Assembly (NCBI GenBank): GCA_017654935.2
Contig: CM065699.1
Coordinates: 749,577-813,576, forward strand
DNA from: Phymorhynchus buccinoides
Lineage: Eukaryota > Mollusca > Gastropoda > Neogastropoda > Raphitomidae
Direction of reading: 5' to 3'
DNA: 64,000 bases
Shown here: piece by piece, positions 1 to 12,330 of the stretch
Numbering within the stretch: the first letter of the stretch is position 1
Layout of the letters: every line of letters starts with the position of its first letter
Notes under the pieces: generated by a model
What the model saw: only the letters and a program-made list of their open reading frames with translations
Database searches by the model: none
What the model was told of the DNA's origin: nothing
Position numbers and translations under genes: made by a program

Positions 1-60
1 GAGTTTCCTGTGCATTTTGAAGTAATTAACCAACATGGAGTGACTGACATACCCACGTCT

Positions 61-845
61 AGGTGCAAAGGGACACTGTCATAATGACAGCCAGGAAGAA
101 CGACACGGCATAGAAATATTATCAAACGTATCAGGTATAAATGCTCATTATTTGTTATGCGGTGCTAGATACTAAATTACAAACTTTATCAGTTGTTATA
201 ATGCTCATATTCTGTTATTGCAGGGCTAATACTAATTTATCAAATATCAGTTGTTATACTGCTCATTATTCTGTTCTATGCGGGCTATATACTAATTATT
301 ATCAAACTTTTCAGTGGTATAATGCTCATGATTGTTATTGGGGGCTATGTATACAGCGATGTGGTGCAGAGGGACACGGTCCATAATGCTCATTTATCAG
401 TTATTGTTGTGCTAGTGTACTACGCTAGTGTGCAGAGGACACGGTCAATCCATAAGTCATTATTCTGTAGTTGGTGATATGTACTACAGCGATGGTGCAG
501 AGGACACGTCCATAATGCTCATTATTCTATGTTCTTGCGGTGATCTATACTACAGCGATGGGGTGCAGGGGACACGGCTTCCATAATGCATTAGCTGTTC
601 TTGCGGTGATATGTACTACAGCGAGTGGCAGAGGACACGGTCCATAATGCTCCATATTGTGTTCTGCGGTTGCTATTATACAGCGATGTGTGCAGAGGAC
701 ACGTCCATAATGCTATATTCTGTTTGCGGTGATATATACATTACAGCGAATGTGTGCAGGAGGACACGGCCATAATGCTCATTATTCTGTTCTTGCGGTG
801 ATACGTACTACAGCGAGGTGTGCAAGAGGACACGGTATACATGGA
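61..845. repeat. 66-bp minisatellite, about 12 copies
   Basis: About twelve noisy copies of a roughly 66-bp unit. Landmarks are 'ggacacggtccataatgctc', 'ttcttgcggtgatatgtac' and 'tacagcgatg', recurring from about 70 to 830. Units vary by one- to several-base indels, so the short open frames here are not credible genes. The array runs directly into the (TACAG)n composite repeat. Confidence 0.9.
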
Positions 846-864
846 CACGGCAGAGAGGAAGAAT

Positions 865-1137
865 ACGTGTGAGTGAGGAAAGGCAGGATCCTGGGTGGGC
901 TTGCATACAAGCTGGACAGCAAGCCATACGAGTTTCTTGGAACAGGTGAATACAGTACAACACACTACAGTATCACAATACAGTACAGTACAGTACAGTC
1001 CTAAAGTAACACAGTTACAGTACAGTGAATGTGTGAGTGAGAAGGCCAGGATCTGGGAGCCTACAGCGCTGAACAGCAAGCCATGGTTCTATTGGACAGG
1101 TGAATACAGTACAGTACAATACAGACAGTACAATTGA
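865..1137. repeat. Composite repeat: ~95-bp core plus (TACAG)n, left part
   Basis: Two copies of a core with landmarks 'gtgagtgagaaggccaggat', 'ggacagcaagccat' and 'ttggacaggtgaatacagta', each followed by degenerate (TACAG)n. The same core flanked by the same pentanucleotide returns at 14036-14290. The two blocks look like one array split by about 12.9 kb of other DNA. Confidence 0.85.
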
Positions 1138-1139
1138 CA

Positions 1140-4100
1140 CGAACCAGTAAGGGTGCTGACAATAAAATAAATAAAAAATCAAACCCTCTCTAACTAACAC
1201 CCCAACAACACAAACACAGGGGAATTCAAGTAGGCATAAAAGCAATCAAGCAGTTTATTTAAAAAACGGAAGCAATAATATTTCCTTTGCACAAGTAATC
1301 GCCCAAACACAACCCCAGCGATTTACGTACTAAATAACCAATGTCCCGCACAAATATTACACACAAATTTTTCTTTTTAAAAACAAGGGGGGAAATTATT
1401 TTTTTTTTTTTTCCCAAAATTAGTATACTATAACTCTACTTAACACCCATTCGACAACCAAAAATAATTTAAAATGCTAAATAAAATTTAAAAGAAGTAA
1501 ACCCCCCAAAAAAAAACTGATAAGGGAAAAAACAACCGCTGAAGGGGTTCTTACTAAAATTGTTTCCACCTTAAAAGAAACACCAACCTAAACTTCCCTT
1601 ACCTTAACTCACTATGTCAATGATAAAAAAAATATAAAAAAAGATAGATACTGAAGGATATCTCAAAGTCAAATCACATACACTGTGTTAAAACAATCAC
1701 CCAAATAATTGCAGTGACCCACCTACCCAGCTCAACTCCTGTCCAAATAATACTACAATTCAATCGGTCAGAAAGAATAGTATGGTTGGAGTATAGCTAA
1801 AGACCAGATCGCACACAAAGGTGTTAATCAAGAATGATCTGTCTTTCCACTAAAACTCCCCCCAATATCATAATTAAATTAAACTGTAAACTAGCAAAGG
1901 CAAACAGATGGTTGAAGTATAGTCAAAGAACAGATCTCACACACCGAGGTTTAGCAACAATGATCTGTTTTCAACTAACAAACTCCCACCAAATGTTATA
2001 ATTTACAATTCATCCAACGAAACTTATTCCCTTCACTCACGGAATAAACCCAATATTACAACCCAAAAAACAAAAACACTGAAGTGCAACACTAGTAATC
2101 ACTCATCCACTACAAGACGTAGTGAACAAGAACGAACACCCACGAGTATATAAGATTTAACCAAAAACACCCCAAAGTGGTGCGCTACATTATTCAACGC
2201 TGCAATGGCTGAACCCAAGTTCAGCACCAAACAACAACCTCGTGTAGTAAACACGACAAATAAAAAACTTATTTAAAAACAATGTCAACTAACTAGTTAT
2301 ACCCATTGCAGTGAAAGGCTACTTTGCCTGTCACTGAACAAGGCAATAACTTGCTACAAAAACCCCCATCCCAGTGAACCTACTAATGAAGTGTAAGGAA
2401 AATACCCACACTATTGTTGCGCACTAGGTATCACTGTGGCGACAACTAAAATGAAATAGTCTGAGTAACTGGCACAACGCACTGCCCTTAAAATTGGTTA
2501 AAAAAAAGGTTAAAAAATTCGAAGCCGACGCGCGAAGTTGTAGCCCTCCAGAAGGCCAAGGGACACATGAACGGCGTCGCCCTTCCACTTCAAGCCTCGC
2601 GGCCCTTTAACAACGAAAATTGCTGGCTGGGCCCCAGAGCAGAGATCCGTTTAAACAAATAAGCTATTTTAAACCCTATGTCCCTATTAAACTAAACTTC
2701 CAAAACTCCCCTTTTATTTCCACATAGCCGTAATCCACCACACCATGAAATCAACACATCCCAATTATTATTGATTGACACTAAATGCCCTAAAGCACAA
2801 CGAGACTAAAGACCACGAGAATAACACTCAGCTTGTCCCTTCCCAATTACTGAAACAAAAGTTTGTGTTCTCCCAATGACATGAACCCACAATTTATCGT
2901 TGCAGCACAAGCAACCAGCTGTGATCCAAATTCTGTGTCGCCGTGGGCTATTTTATATACAGCGGAGCAAAACCAACTGCATTAAACAACACCAACTAAA
3001 ATTTACCATTTAAAAATCACTAGGCCTATCTTCTCGGTTACACATAATGCTTCATTCTATGGTTTTACATCTGCTGCTGACAGATTTCGCAGCTATGCTT
3101 ATCAAAGCCAATTTTAATTTATTTTAGTTGTGTAGCCGGTGGTACCAACTCGGCAAACTTAATGTATTACTACACCCAAGGTCTTTGCGTGTAAAGCATG
3201 TGGGGGAATACTCAAATCATGTTGGATTTGGTCATGAGTGGTAACGAACAACACAACATAAACATCTTTACTTTGCCTACGAAACATCCCCACCCCACAC
3301 GAGGTTTGACATTATGGAAATCTGCATGACGACTCGACTACTGTCTTACTCGAGCGACTTATTCACCCTGTAAAAATCTATGCCCGCTTATTGTGGTATT
3401 GTTATGGGGTGCCATGTGTTTACACTGCATTCAGTTAATTTAGAAAGATTAAAAATGATATGTTTACACATTCATACCTTAAACTGAACTATGCACATAT
3501 CACAGTATAAACTGATAAATTCGGTCGGCAAACCGACTACATTTACACAGCATTCTCCCTAAATGAAAACTTCCCTAAACACCATTAGTACATTTTTTAA
3601 CCAACCTTCCCCTTAGGGGGGGGGGGGGGGGGTGAATGACTACATGTCGTCGTTTTTTTCCCCCTTTCTCTGCATTACTCTACCACACCTACTCTTATCA
3701 CAGCCTATCACCAGAAAAATTACTACGACTTGCCTCTGCTCTTTCCCGTGACAATTAAACCTAACCGACAGGGGCCGAAATAATCAACAACACCACTAGC
3801 CGTTGCAGGCTCGTGAACCCGTCACAGCTCCCTGAACGTTGTCTCAGACAGCCAGGGAACCAACGCTCAGGAGCACAGCAAATGGCTCAGGTCAGCAAGC
3901 TTTGTTCCCGACGCTGGTTAGTTTTCAAAGTTATTATTTCGACGCGCGTTTAAAATAAAGAAATGATTGCGCACAAGGGCGCTAAATAATCGAAATTCCC
4001 TTGTGCACAAGGGCGCGTAGCACCCGGTCCGTTTATGGGATAAACCGCGTTATCCCCTAACGGGCGGATAGGACGTGAAAAATCGGTATGCACGTCAATC

Positions 4101-4885
4101 TGTTTAGACTATCCTATACGGATTTCGCGTTTAAATATCGCACCTCTGGGGTGGTCCGATGAGTGCGGGGCCTAAACGCGTGTAAATAGGCGGCACTTTT
4201 GTTTTTCCCCGCACGACAGCGGGCTTCTACGAAGAAACCGGATTTTCAGGACCGACTAATACCTTCGACAAGTGACGACGACAGAGAAGTGTTTCGTAAG
4301 TTCCGATTTCGCGTCGGCAGCACATCCTGAAACTAACACGTAAGGTCTGTGCAAGCTGACATCACTCGCATCGTCTCTCTTTTTGTTTAGAACCGAGCTT
4401 TCAGTGCCTCTCATTCTCCTCAAAACGTTTGAAGTTCGCACTGCCACGCCGGATGCGTTCACCGGGATGTATTCTCTAAGCCATATATCCTCTATTCAGA
4501 TCACTGGTTATGGTGGCGCTGTGGCTGCTGGAAAAGGGTCACATGTTCTACTTTGCAGATCTTCAAGTAGTTATTCTAACTTCTGAGCACTGAAGTTTAG
4601 ATGTTCTGGCCCTTTCGACTTCTCCGTCCGGCTGCAAATCAGAAATTACGTGTAGTTGATTAAACGAAAGCACACAGCGGAGCGGTTTTTCCAGAAACTT
4701 ATAAATATCCACCTTCACTTGGCGTTTATTATACGTTCCGTTTAGCGCGTGTGATACCAAAATCGGTTAGGGTTATACGCGGTTAGGGCCCGTAGAGCTA
4801 ACCGCGTTAGTCTAAACGCGTTTAAGCTAACCGGGTTGACGGATACGCGCCCAGACAACAGCAGACGCCAATCGCGACAAGTTGC
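1140..4885. other. AT-rich non-coding stretch, no gene seen
   Basis: Mostly AT-rich DNA with stop codons in all frames. Visible structure: an imperfect duplication of about 120 bp (about 1780-1862 and 1905-1988, sharing 'atgatctgt' and 'aactccc'); a GC- and CpG-rich island at about 2520-2640 holding a 43-codon open stretch of unknown meaning; a G-run at 3616-3632; and a CpG-rich part from about 3760 containing short inverted 'gcacaaggg' motifs near 3970-4015. No domain could be recognised. It may be flanking parts of the DNA that interrupts the composite repeat. Confidence 0.6.
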
Positions 4886-4888
4886 AAC

Positions 4889-4897
4889 CTATATAAA
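4889..4897 (+). promoter_or_regulatory. TATA-box-like motif
   Basis: The motif 'ctatataaactc' lies in a CpG-containing, non-repetitive context about 1.5 kb upstream of the LINE gag remnant. It could be a promoter for the interrupting element or its long 5' leader. This rests on motif and position only. Many LINEs use TATA-less internal promoters, so a different element or gene is equally possible. Confidence 0.3.
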
Positions 4898-4899
4898 CT

Positions 4900-6437
4900 C
4901 GCAGCTCAGAGCTATTTTTAGACTTTGGCAGGCCAGCTGAGAGAAACAACAGGAGAGAGGATGAGCTACACAGCTACATTCTGCTTCAATTCTTGGGACT
5001 CCTCCACTTTACAAAGTTGGATCCCTGCTTGGCTGCTTGGGCTACGATCATCACAGGTGCGACGGTTGCTGACGGAAGAGGGACACCTACCACTCTTGGA
5101 GCGCTTTTCCCGCCAGCAACGCCGTACGAAAGACCGGTTCGCCTTGGCCACCATCCTTGCTCCGGGTTCACGTTGAGCCAACACGTCACCACCTCCGTCG
5201 CTCTGCGTTTCCGAGGCAGTTTCTCGTTAGTGATTATAATAGGGAATAGGGTTTTGTTTTTTCCTTTTTTTGCAGTTGATGTGTTATCAGCTGACTAGTG
5301 TAGGGACGTAGGACATTACTACAAAAGTGGTTATACCCAGGGAGGACTGCCGTCCGGCCATAGAGGGCCAGGCACAGCAGGATCCTGGAGTAGGGCTAGG
5401 ACCTGAGATAGCTAGTTTTACGGACTTTTTACCTTTGCTCACTTATTTTTTTGACTTTTCCATGTCATTCTCGCGTTCCTGTATTCCCCACTCGTAGGCT
5501 ACGCCCTGGGACACGGATTCATAGACTAGGGTCTTAGGGCAGTCCACACTCTGTTAGGGTCCTGCCAGCACTCCTTAATCTGTTGTAGGAGTTTGTGTGC
5601 GGGCAACAAATTAGCCAGAATAGGTGTTAGGTGTAATAAACCAATAGGTCTGTCCTGTCTCTCCAAATCTTTTTGGATATTCTTTAATACCGTAGGGAAA
5701 CGTAGGAGTGAATTTAGGAGGAAATATAAATAAATACATTGATTGTTAGAAGACTAAAGTTAAATTGATTTGTAAGGTCTGTTCTCTTCTCTCTGAACTA
5801 AACCACCTAAAAATATAGGTTATTCCTATTTAGATAGGAGCTTAAAATACTATAACAACAAACATAATAAATAAAAATTTTGTAAAACTTTGGTGCTTAA
5901 ATAGCACAAGATAACATGGATCTATTGATAAAACTATATTTTGTTAAAATTTGAAATGTGACCCTCCAGTGGACTTAGGAGGAGTTTGATAGAAAAGATA
6001 GTAAAAATGCCAAACCAGAATCTTGAAAAAATTAACCTTATAGAGGCTGCACGACGGACTGTACTGTGCACCAACCTCTGGTTAGGGAGAGCTTGCTTTG
6101 ATGGTCGCCCTCGTGTAGAAAGGTCCCTTGGTTCCTTTCGTGGGTTGTTTGGCGTCAAGTCAAAAAACTATAGTAAACCCCCAAACCCTTCCTCCTCCTC
6201 CCCCCCTCTAAAAATGTTTTTACGCCTCTTCACCCCCCTACAAGTGGTTAATCACGGCTAAAAAACTCCGAGCGATCTGATTGTCGCTGGGAATAACAAA
6301 AAGACACGGTATTTGTTCCTTCCTAACCTGTTGGTGGGAGGCGCATACTTAGAGAATATATTGTGTAATTATAAAAACTAACTTAAATTTGGTTCTGTGA
6401 ACATACCTAAACTTCATAACCATTCACAAGTTAAAAC
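4900..6437. other. Possible 5' leader of the Nimb-like LINE; no coding evidence
   Basis: The open frames of 60-100 codons here overlap on both strands and show no domain. A pyrimidine run ending in 'tttttttgcag' at about 5260-5272 resembles a splice acceptor but has no convincing partner. The stretch lies between the TATA-like motif and the first gag-like frame. It could be untranslated leader or unrelated flank. Confidence 0.35.
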
Positions 6438-8513
6438 ATGAGTTCGGTTCTGTGGGTCTCAGCGACAAAGGGGCCAGTAACTCCGGGACAAGTTCCAGAG
6501 GACCCTTTCATTCAATTAACACAGAAAAAAGGGTATGTACAGTGCCCCAGGAGTCAGAGACTGAGCCTAAATCATGGAAGGATTTCCCACAGTCACCAGA
6601 GGCTGCAGATCTCTGAATGATTCAGTATTCTCTAACGAGTATAAATGAAGATACCAACTTCACCGTGGTAAAAACAAACAGAAAAGACAGAAAATGAGAC
6701 TTTCAAATTCAAATTCTGCCACATCTAGGATCCACTCCCATGAAAAAAAAATCAGGGAGAAATCAAATGGACATGGACGACAATCTACCCCACGTTCTGC
6801 CCCAAATCAGGGAGACTGCGAACCCAGTCGAAGGTCCAGACCGAGGAGGAGCGGAAATTTACTGAAGTAATCAAGGAAAAAAGAGGCCAAACGGGCCCTG
6901 TCAATTGAGTCGCCACCGGAGCTGCACAGAGGAAACTTGGTTCCAAAAACAGCCTTGGGACAGGGCACAGAAACAAACAAAATACAAGGCCAGTGAGACA
7001 GGGAGACCAACCCCCACCAGTGTTTTTGCAGTTCCCAGTGGTTCTGGAGGACCTGGGCACTGGCTCTGCCACGCTCAGGTCCCTCGGACCCACTACCAGC
7101 TACAATATGTGGTGCCAGACCACGGGGCCCATACTCAGTCAGAGACCCCTGTCAAATAACAGATATTTGATAGGCTGTCGTTCGGAGAAACAACAACGCA
7201 TCCTGGCTGGGATGAATAAACTTGCACAAATTAACATAAAATGTACTATTCCAACGGCCACAACTGAAGGAGTAATAAAAGCAATTCCACATGAGGAAAG
7301 TTGTGAAGAAATAAAGAAGTTAATTCCAGGAGCCAAACAGGTATCTAGACTGAAAAACAAGGACGGGAGTGATTCTAGGGCAGTCAAAAAAAAAAAAAGA
7401 ATCACGTTTGACAGGACCACACTCCCGTCCTTGGTGAAATTGAACGCGGAGGAGTTTAAAGTCCACCCTTACGTGGCACCTGTTCGCAAATGTAGAAAAT
7501 GTTCCAGGCTGGGACACAGTCAAGATCAATGCAGATCGAAAAGAGAAATCTGTGTGAGGTGTGCCCAGCCTGGACACAACATCAAAGAATGCAAGAGTCA
7601 GACACTCAAATGTATAAACTGTATGGGAGAGCATTCGGCTGCATACCAGGGCTGCCCACAATATCAACTGCGCTTGAAAGCAAACAGAATCAGAGCAGAA
7701 ACATTCTTGCCTTATTCAGAGGCCATTAAGAAGGCCAAGGTCGTGATCAGTGAAGAGAAAACACTCAGGGAACAAAGAAGGCCACCTCCACATTTGCCAC
7801 CAGATGGGGCATGGAGATCCGAAGAGAGAGGCCCTCCGGGGAAGGCACAGATAAACCCAGTTTCGCAGACAAAGTGAGGGGAGTTGTGGACTGGGAGACT
7901 GTTGGGGATCCAGTTCAGGACCCCCCCGGTGACCCGGAACATGTACCCCCTACCATTCATAAGAACAAGAACAAGAATTCTTTCAAAAAGACAAAGATTA
8001 AACAGCAATAAAAAGAGACTATTAAAAGCCAAAGCCATTCTGTTAACTAAAAAACAAAAACAAGCCTCAGAAAAAACCATTGAAGTACTTGTGGCGGACC
8101 AGATCCAAAAACAGACAGAAACTATGATGACGTGTATAACTAAACACATTGACAGACTAATGACAAACTTCCAAGACAAAATGACACAAAAATTGGATCT
8201 GAGTCCGCCCCGTGAAACTAATACACTAGTTACACCTATTGACTTAAAACAAATACAACAAACAGAACAACAGGAAACAAACAAATCCCCAGGAGAGGAA
8301 CTGATAACCAAAATTCTCATTTCTCTAGTAAAAGCCAGAAATGGCAACAAGCCCAAACTGCTCCTTGACGGTTTGGTGGCCCTCCTCCCAACAGACGGCC
8401 AGTCCCCCATTCCTACCACACAAGGCAGTAGTCTGTATCGTCTGGCTCAGTTGGTTTGCGAACCGGCTGAGGCTTCCAGGCGATACAGATACGTGTCACA
8501 CAAAGCCCTGTAA
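6438..8513 (+). pseudogene. LINE ORF1 (gag-like, three zinc knuckles), frameshifted
   Basis: This is the nucleic-acid-binding ORF1 protein of a non-LTR retrotransposon; the family coats element RNA in the ribonucleoprotein particle. The readable core is 6993-7877. An N-terminal basic part holds a 'DTNFTVVKTNRK' stretch at about 6650-6690 in a broken frame. An RNA-binding-like segment with 'RYLIGCRSEKQQRILAG' follows. Three Cys/His knuckles lie at 7491-7654: CRKCSRLGHSQDQC, CVRCAQPGHNIKEC, and a third of the type CINCMGEH...GCP. The frame then moves to another phase at about 7811-8011 ('KPSFADKVRG') and back for a Gln/Lys-rich, probably coiled-coil tail ending at the TAA at 8511-8513. At least two frameshifts and upstream stops make it defective as assembled; raw-read error could cause some of them. 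The third knuckle ending in GCP is typical of Jockey/I/Nimb ORF1. Confidence 0.85.
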
Positions 8514-8574
8514 GTATCTTGAATGATACAGTTTCATTAAAATCCAGTTAAAAATACTCCTGTCTTCTTCTTCT

Positions 8575-11500
8575 GTTAATATTCTTCAGTGGAACTGCAG
8601 AGCAGTTTCCTCCAACATAGACTTTCTGATAAACTTTCTCGCTACAAACACAACTCAATATCACATTCTCTGTATACAATCATTAAATTGCACAGTTATA
8701 AATTTACCTCGAATAGATGGCTTTTGCCACCCCCCTTCAATTAGTAACTCATTAGATAAAGTAAAAACAGCAACTTATGTAAGGAAAAATATAGGCTATA
8801 ACAACATTGCCTCACCAATTACAAATATTGACAAAATCCAATATTCTAACACCATACAAATTCATTTAAAAGATCATCCCCTACATATAGTAAACGTATA
8901 TTACCCACAGGGATACAAAAAGGCTCCCATAACTAACTGGCTTAGCTCTTTGCCCCTAACTTGCTCCTGGGCTGTGTTGGGAGATTTCAATGCTCACCAC
9001 ATAGCCTGGGAGCACAACTGTACAAGAAATGATGATCAGACACTAATGGACGACATTAATGAATCTAATCTGGTCCTACTTAATGATGGAACGAACACAA
9101 GGTACCCTCACATACTAAATAATAGAGCTACCACTGTGGACTTAACCCTTGATCAGTCCACAGTTATACACAAAAACGGACTGGTGCCCCCTAATAGATT
9201 CCCTGGGTTCAGACCATAGGCCCATTTCAATAGAGATCGCTGAAGACATAGATGATTCAGAAGATTTGCCCCCAAAGAAATTTCTATATGAAAAAGCTAA
9301 CTGGGAAGTTTTTAAAGCGATTTTAGAGAAACACACCCCAAATGAAGTAGAACATCAGAACATTGAAATATACTATAAAAATATTCACACACAAATCCTA
9401 GAAGCTAGTACACAAGCCATCCCCATGAGTGCACAGTCCTCGGAAAAGATCAACCAGACCAGAAACAATCCCTGGTGGAACGAGGACTGTGCTGAAGTAG
9501 TAAAAGATAAACATAAGGCATGTAACAGATTTAATAAATACCCCACAGAAGAAAATTTCAACGACAAAAAAATCAAAGAGAAACATAGTAAACAAATCGT
9601 AGCTAAATCCAAATTGGAATATTTTACTAATGAAAAGATAACTGATTTCAAAGACATAGGAAAAGCCTGGAAGAGGCTAAAAAGGTTAAAACTTAGCGGT
9701 TTTTCAAGAAAGACAAGGTTAACAGTAAACAACAAATCAACAACATCAAATATCGAAACAGCTAACGTGTTAGCTGAAACCTTTAGTAAAGCTAGTCAAA
9801 CCAATGCTTTGCCACCACAAGAACAAGAAAGAAGAAAAAGTATTCCTGTCTTTAATAAATCCACGGATAATTCAAACCCTATAAACTCCCCAATCAAATA
9901 TACCGAGCTTGCTAGAGCCCTACGTAGTATAAAAAAAGGTAAATAAAGCAACAGGAGTTGATATCATCTCCTACAAAATAATAAAACAACTACCCCTAAA
10001 TTATTTACAAATTTTACACGGTTTTTATTCCAGATGTTGGGAGGGGGGGGAAATCCCACAAGCTTGGAAAGAGGCCCAGGTGGTAGGGATCCCAAAACCC
10101 GGAAAACCGGCAAGGAGACCCTAAGAGTTACCGCCCCATCTCCCTCACCCCACACATCGGCAAATTATACGAGAGAATCGTAAAAAACAGATTAGAATAC
10201 TTTTTACCAAAAAATAACATTTTGCCCCCTTTCCAGGCAGGTTTTCGAAAACACCGATCCTGCATGGAGCAAGTAGTTAAATTGACCTCCCATGTCAAGA
10301 GGGCGTTTAATCGCCGAAGAATAATACTATCTACGTTCTTCGACATTAAGGGGGCGTACGACTCGGTTTGGCATGGGAGGTTACTTCAAAAAATTAGCAG
10401 GCTCGGTATTGCGGGTAATACATTCAATTTTATTAAAGCTTTTTTAGAGAACAGAAAAATGAGAGTAAACGCCCCCCCCCCCCCTCCCCCCCTCCCCTCC
10501 TCTTCCTCTCTCTTCTCTCCCCCCTCTTCTCCCCCCTGGACATTCCCTGTCCAGTGCGTTACACTTTTGACATGGCGTTCCGAAGGGGAGCATGATTGCA
10601 ACAACGTTGTTCAACATCATGCGCCACGACATACAGAACGTATCATGGGTAACTCAAAACATTTCTATGTATGCCGATGTAGTGCGAATGGACACCTCCA
10701 AATACCCAAAAAATACGCATTAATCGCATAAAGCACACAACGCCATCTAACAGCCATTAGCTACATACCTCCAGGATAATGGGCTCTCCTGTCACAGGAC
10801 AAAGGAGTTTTATGGTTTTTTCAACAAAGAGAATAAAAGGATTTACAATAGAATACTAGGAACGGAAAAAAACCACAGAGCACAAAAGTAAAATTTTGGG
10901 AGTTATCTATCATACGTTAAATGGACACCACACATGGAACAATACCAGCCCCAAAAAAGGATTCGCAAGCCCAAGTTCATTAAGTTAATTCGAAAGAAAG
11001 ATGGGCTAAGGACCCAAAATTATTGGTTAACCTGGTTAGGGCCCTGGGCGCAGCCGATTAACCTACGGAATGAGCCTTCCACTCATTAACCAAAACTCAG
11101 TTTTTAAAACACAATTATAGAGACTAAGCAATTAAGATTGCACTTCGGTGTTCCCGTGTACGCTAGTAAACAGTTAGTGTACAGGGACATTGGGTGGTTT
11201 GCCATTAGAAAATTTGATGAGGGTAAACTGGCAATTTTCTGGTGTGCTGGCGATGAAGCCAAGACGGATCATATAAAGAATTTAAAAGAATATAATAGAC
11301 CCTTTGAACTCTGAGATTAAAAAAGAAAAAAGAATCCCACAGGCAAGGATAGAACACTAAATAATTCATTCTCAGACACTGTTTAAAGAGGCTAACCTGG
11401 ACTTACAGGATGTCTCAATACACCCTTCGCGTGTTTTTCCCCAGGGAAAGAGAAAGAAATTAATATGACACAAACATGTTAAACAGAACTTTTCCCGAAA

Positions 11501-12330
11501 GAAGAGGTTAAATTTTCTTTAAAAATAGAACAGTTTTTAACAGGCAGCACGAAAGAAAAAATTGAAGCAGCAAAATATCATTTACAAATCTATACTGATG
11601 GTTCTAAAATTGACCATAAGGTGGGGTGCGCTTTTACTATCCCCACCTTAGAAATAACAAAATCCTTTCAATTAAATGACCATCTTTCAATTTTTAGTGC
11701 CGAATTATGGGCAATACTTGAAGTATGCTCCTTCCTAAACAACCTAGCCAATCCTCCAATAAATGTAGTTATCTATACAGATTCACTATCCTCCATCCAG
11801 GCCCTTCAGGGAGAAACAAACAACAGACTAGAAATTATAAATGAGATCAGAATATTAATACATCAAATTATACTTAAGGGAACCTCAATAGTCATAACCT
11901 GGATACCCTCCCATTGTGGGATATTGGGCAATGACCGAAGCGAGTAGCCGCACGGGGGGGGGGGTTTTTTTTTTTTTTGTTGGCGGCCAAAAGTGCCGCG
12001 GAAGAAAGATCAGGTACCCTAATTAATATCAAATTATCTATAAAAGAAGCCAAAAGCAAATTAAAAAGAGCAGCATTCCAAGAATGGAGCAGAGCAGCTT
12101 GAAAGCTATGCCAACGCCCACTCTTGGGACTCCCCCACCACAACACAAATAATATAATAGTAAAAGGCGGCCTCTTCCTGCCTATCAAACCATGTTTACA
12201 ATCACTAATTTTCAGACTAAGAACCAGCTCAAATCCATGTACATACATCGAAGTAAAATGTGAATGTGGGAAAACCCTCAACACTAGCGAACGAACACAC
12301 CCCATTTTTAATGGCACATGTATGTAAATA
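8575..12330 (+). pseudogene. LINE ORF2: endonuclease, reverse transcriptase, RNase H (I superfamily, Nimb-like)
   Basis: ORF2 of the same element, broken into several frames. An APE-type endonuclease is open from 8575 to 9219 (start motif ILQWNCR, catalytic LGDFNAHH near 8980). Its terminal SDHRP motif sits in the next frame near 9207. The reverse transcriptase follows: ATGVD near 9950, SYRPISL near 10130, QAGFRKHRSC at about 10243, motif A FFDIKGAYDSVW with its Asp codon at 10342, motif B GVPKGSMI at 10574, and motif C reading YADV instead of YADD at 10670. RNase H keeps TDGS (Asp codon 11597), AELWA (Glu codon 11702) and YTDS (Asp codon 11780). Its WIPSHCGILGN motif is followed by disrupted sequence instead of the usual final Asp. 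The C-terminal Cys tail (VKCECGK...HPIFNGTC) ends near 12327. RNase H together with a GCP-type knuckle places it in the I superfamily; the Nimb label is an inference. A C-run interrupts the RT at 10471-10500. Confidence 0.85.
10471..10540. repeat. C-rich low-complexity block inside the RT domain
   Basis: A block of C-runs and C/T tract separates RT motif A from motif B and replaces sequence expected to code. It resembles other homopolymer blocks in the window and is probably a sequencing or assembly artefact, not a real insertion. Confidence 0.6.

Noticed and set aside
1140..6400. LTR retrotransposon with a TATA-containing LTR near 4890
   Set aside because: No second LTR copy, primer-binding site, integrase or protease was found.
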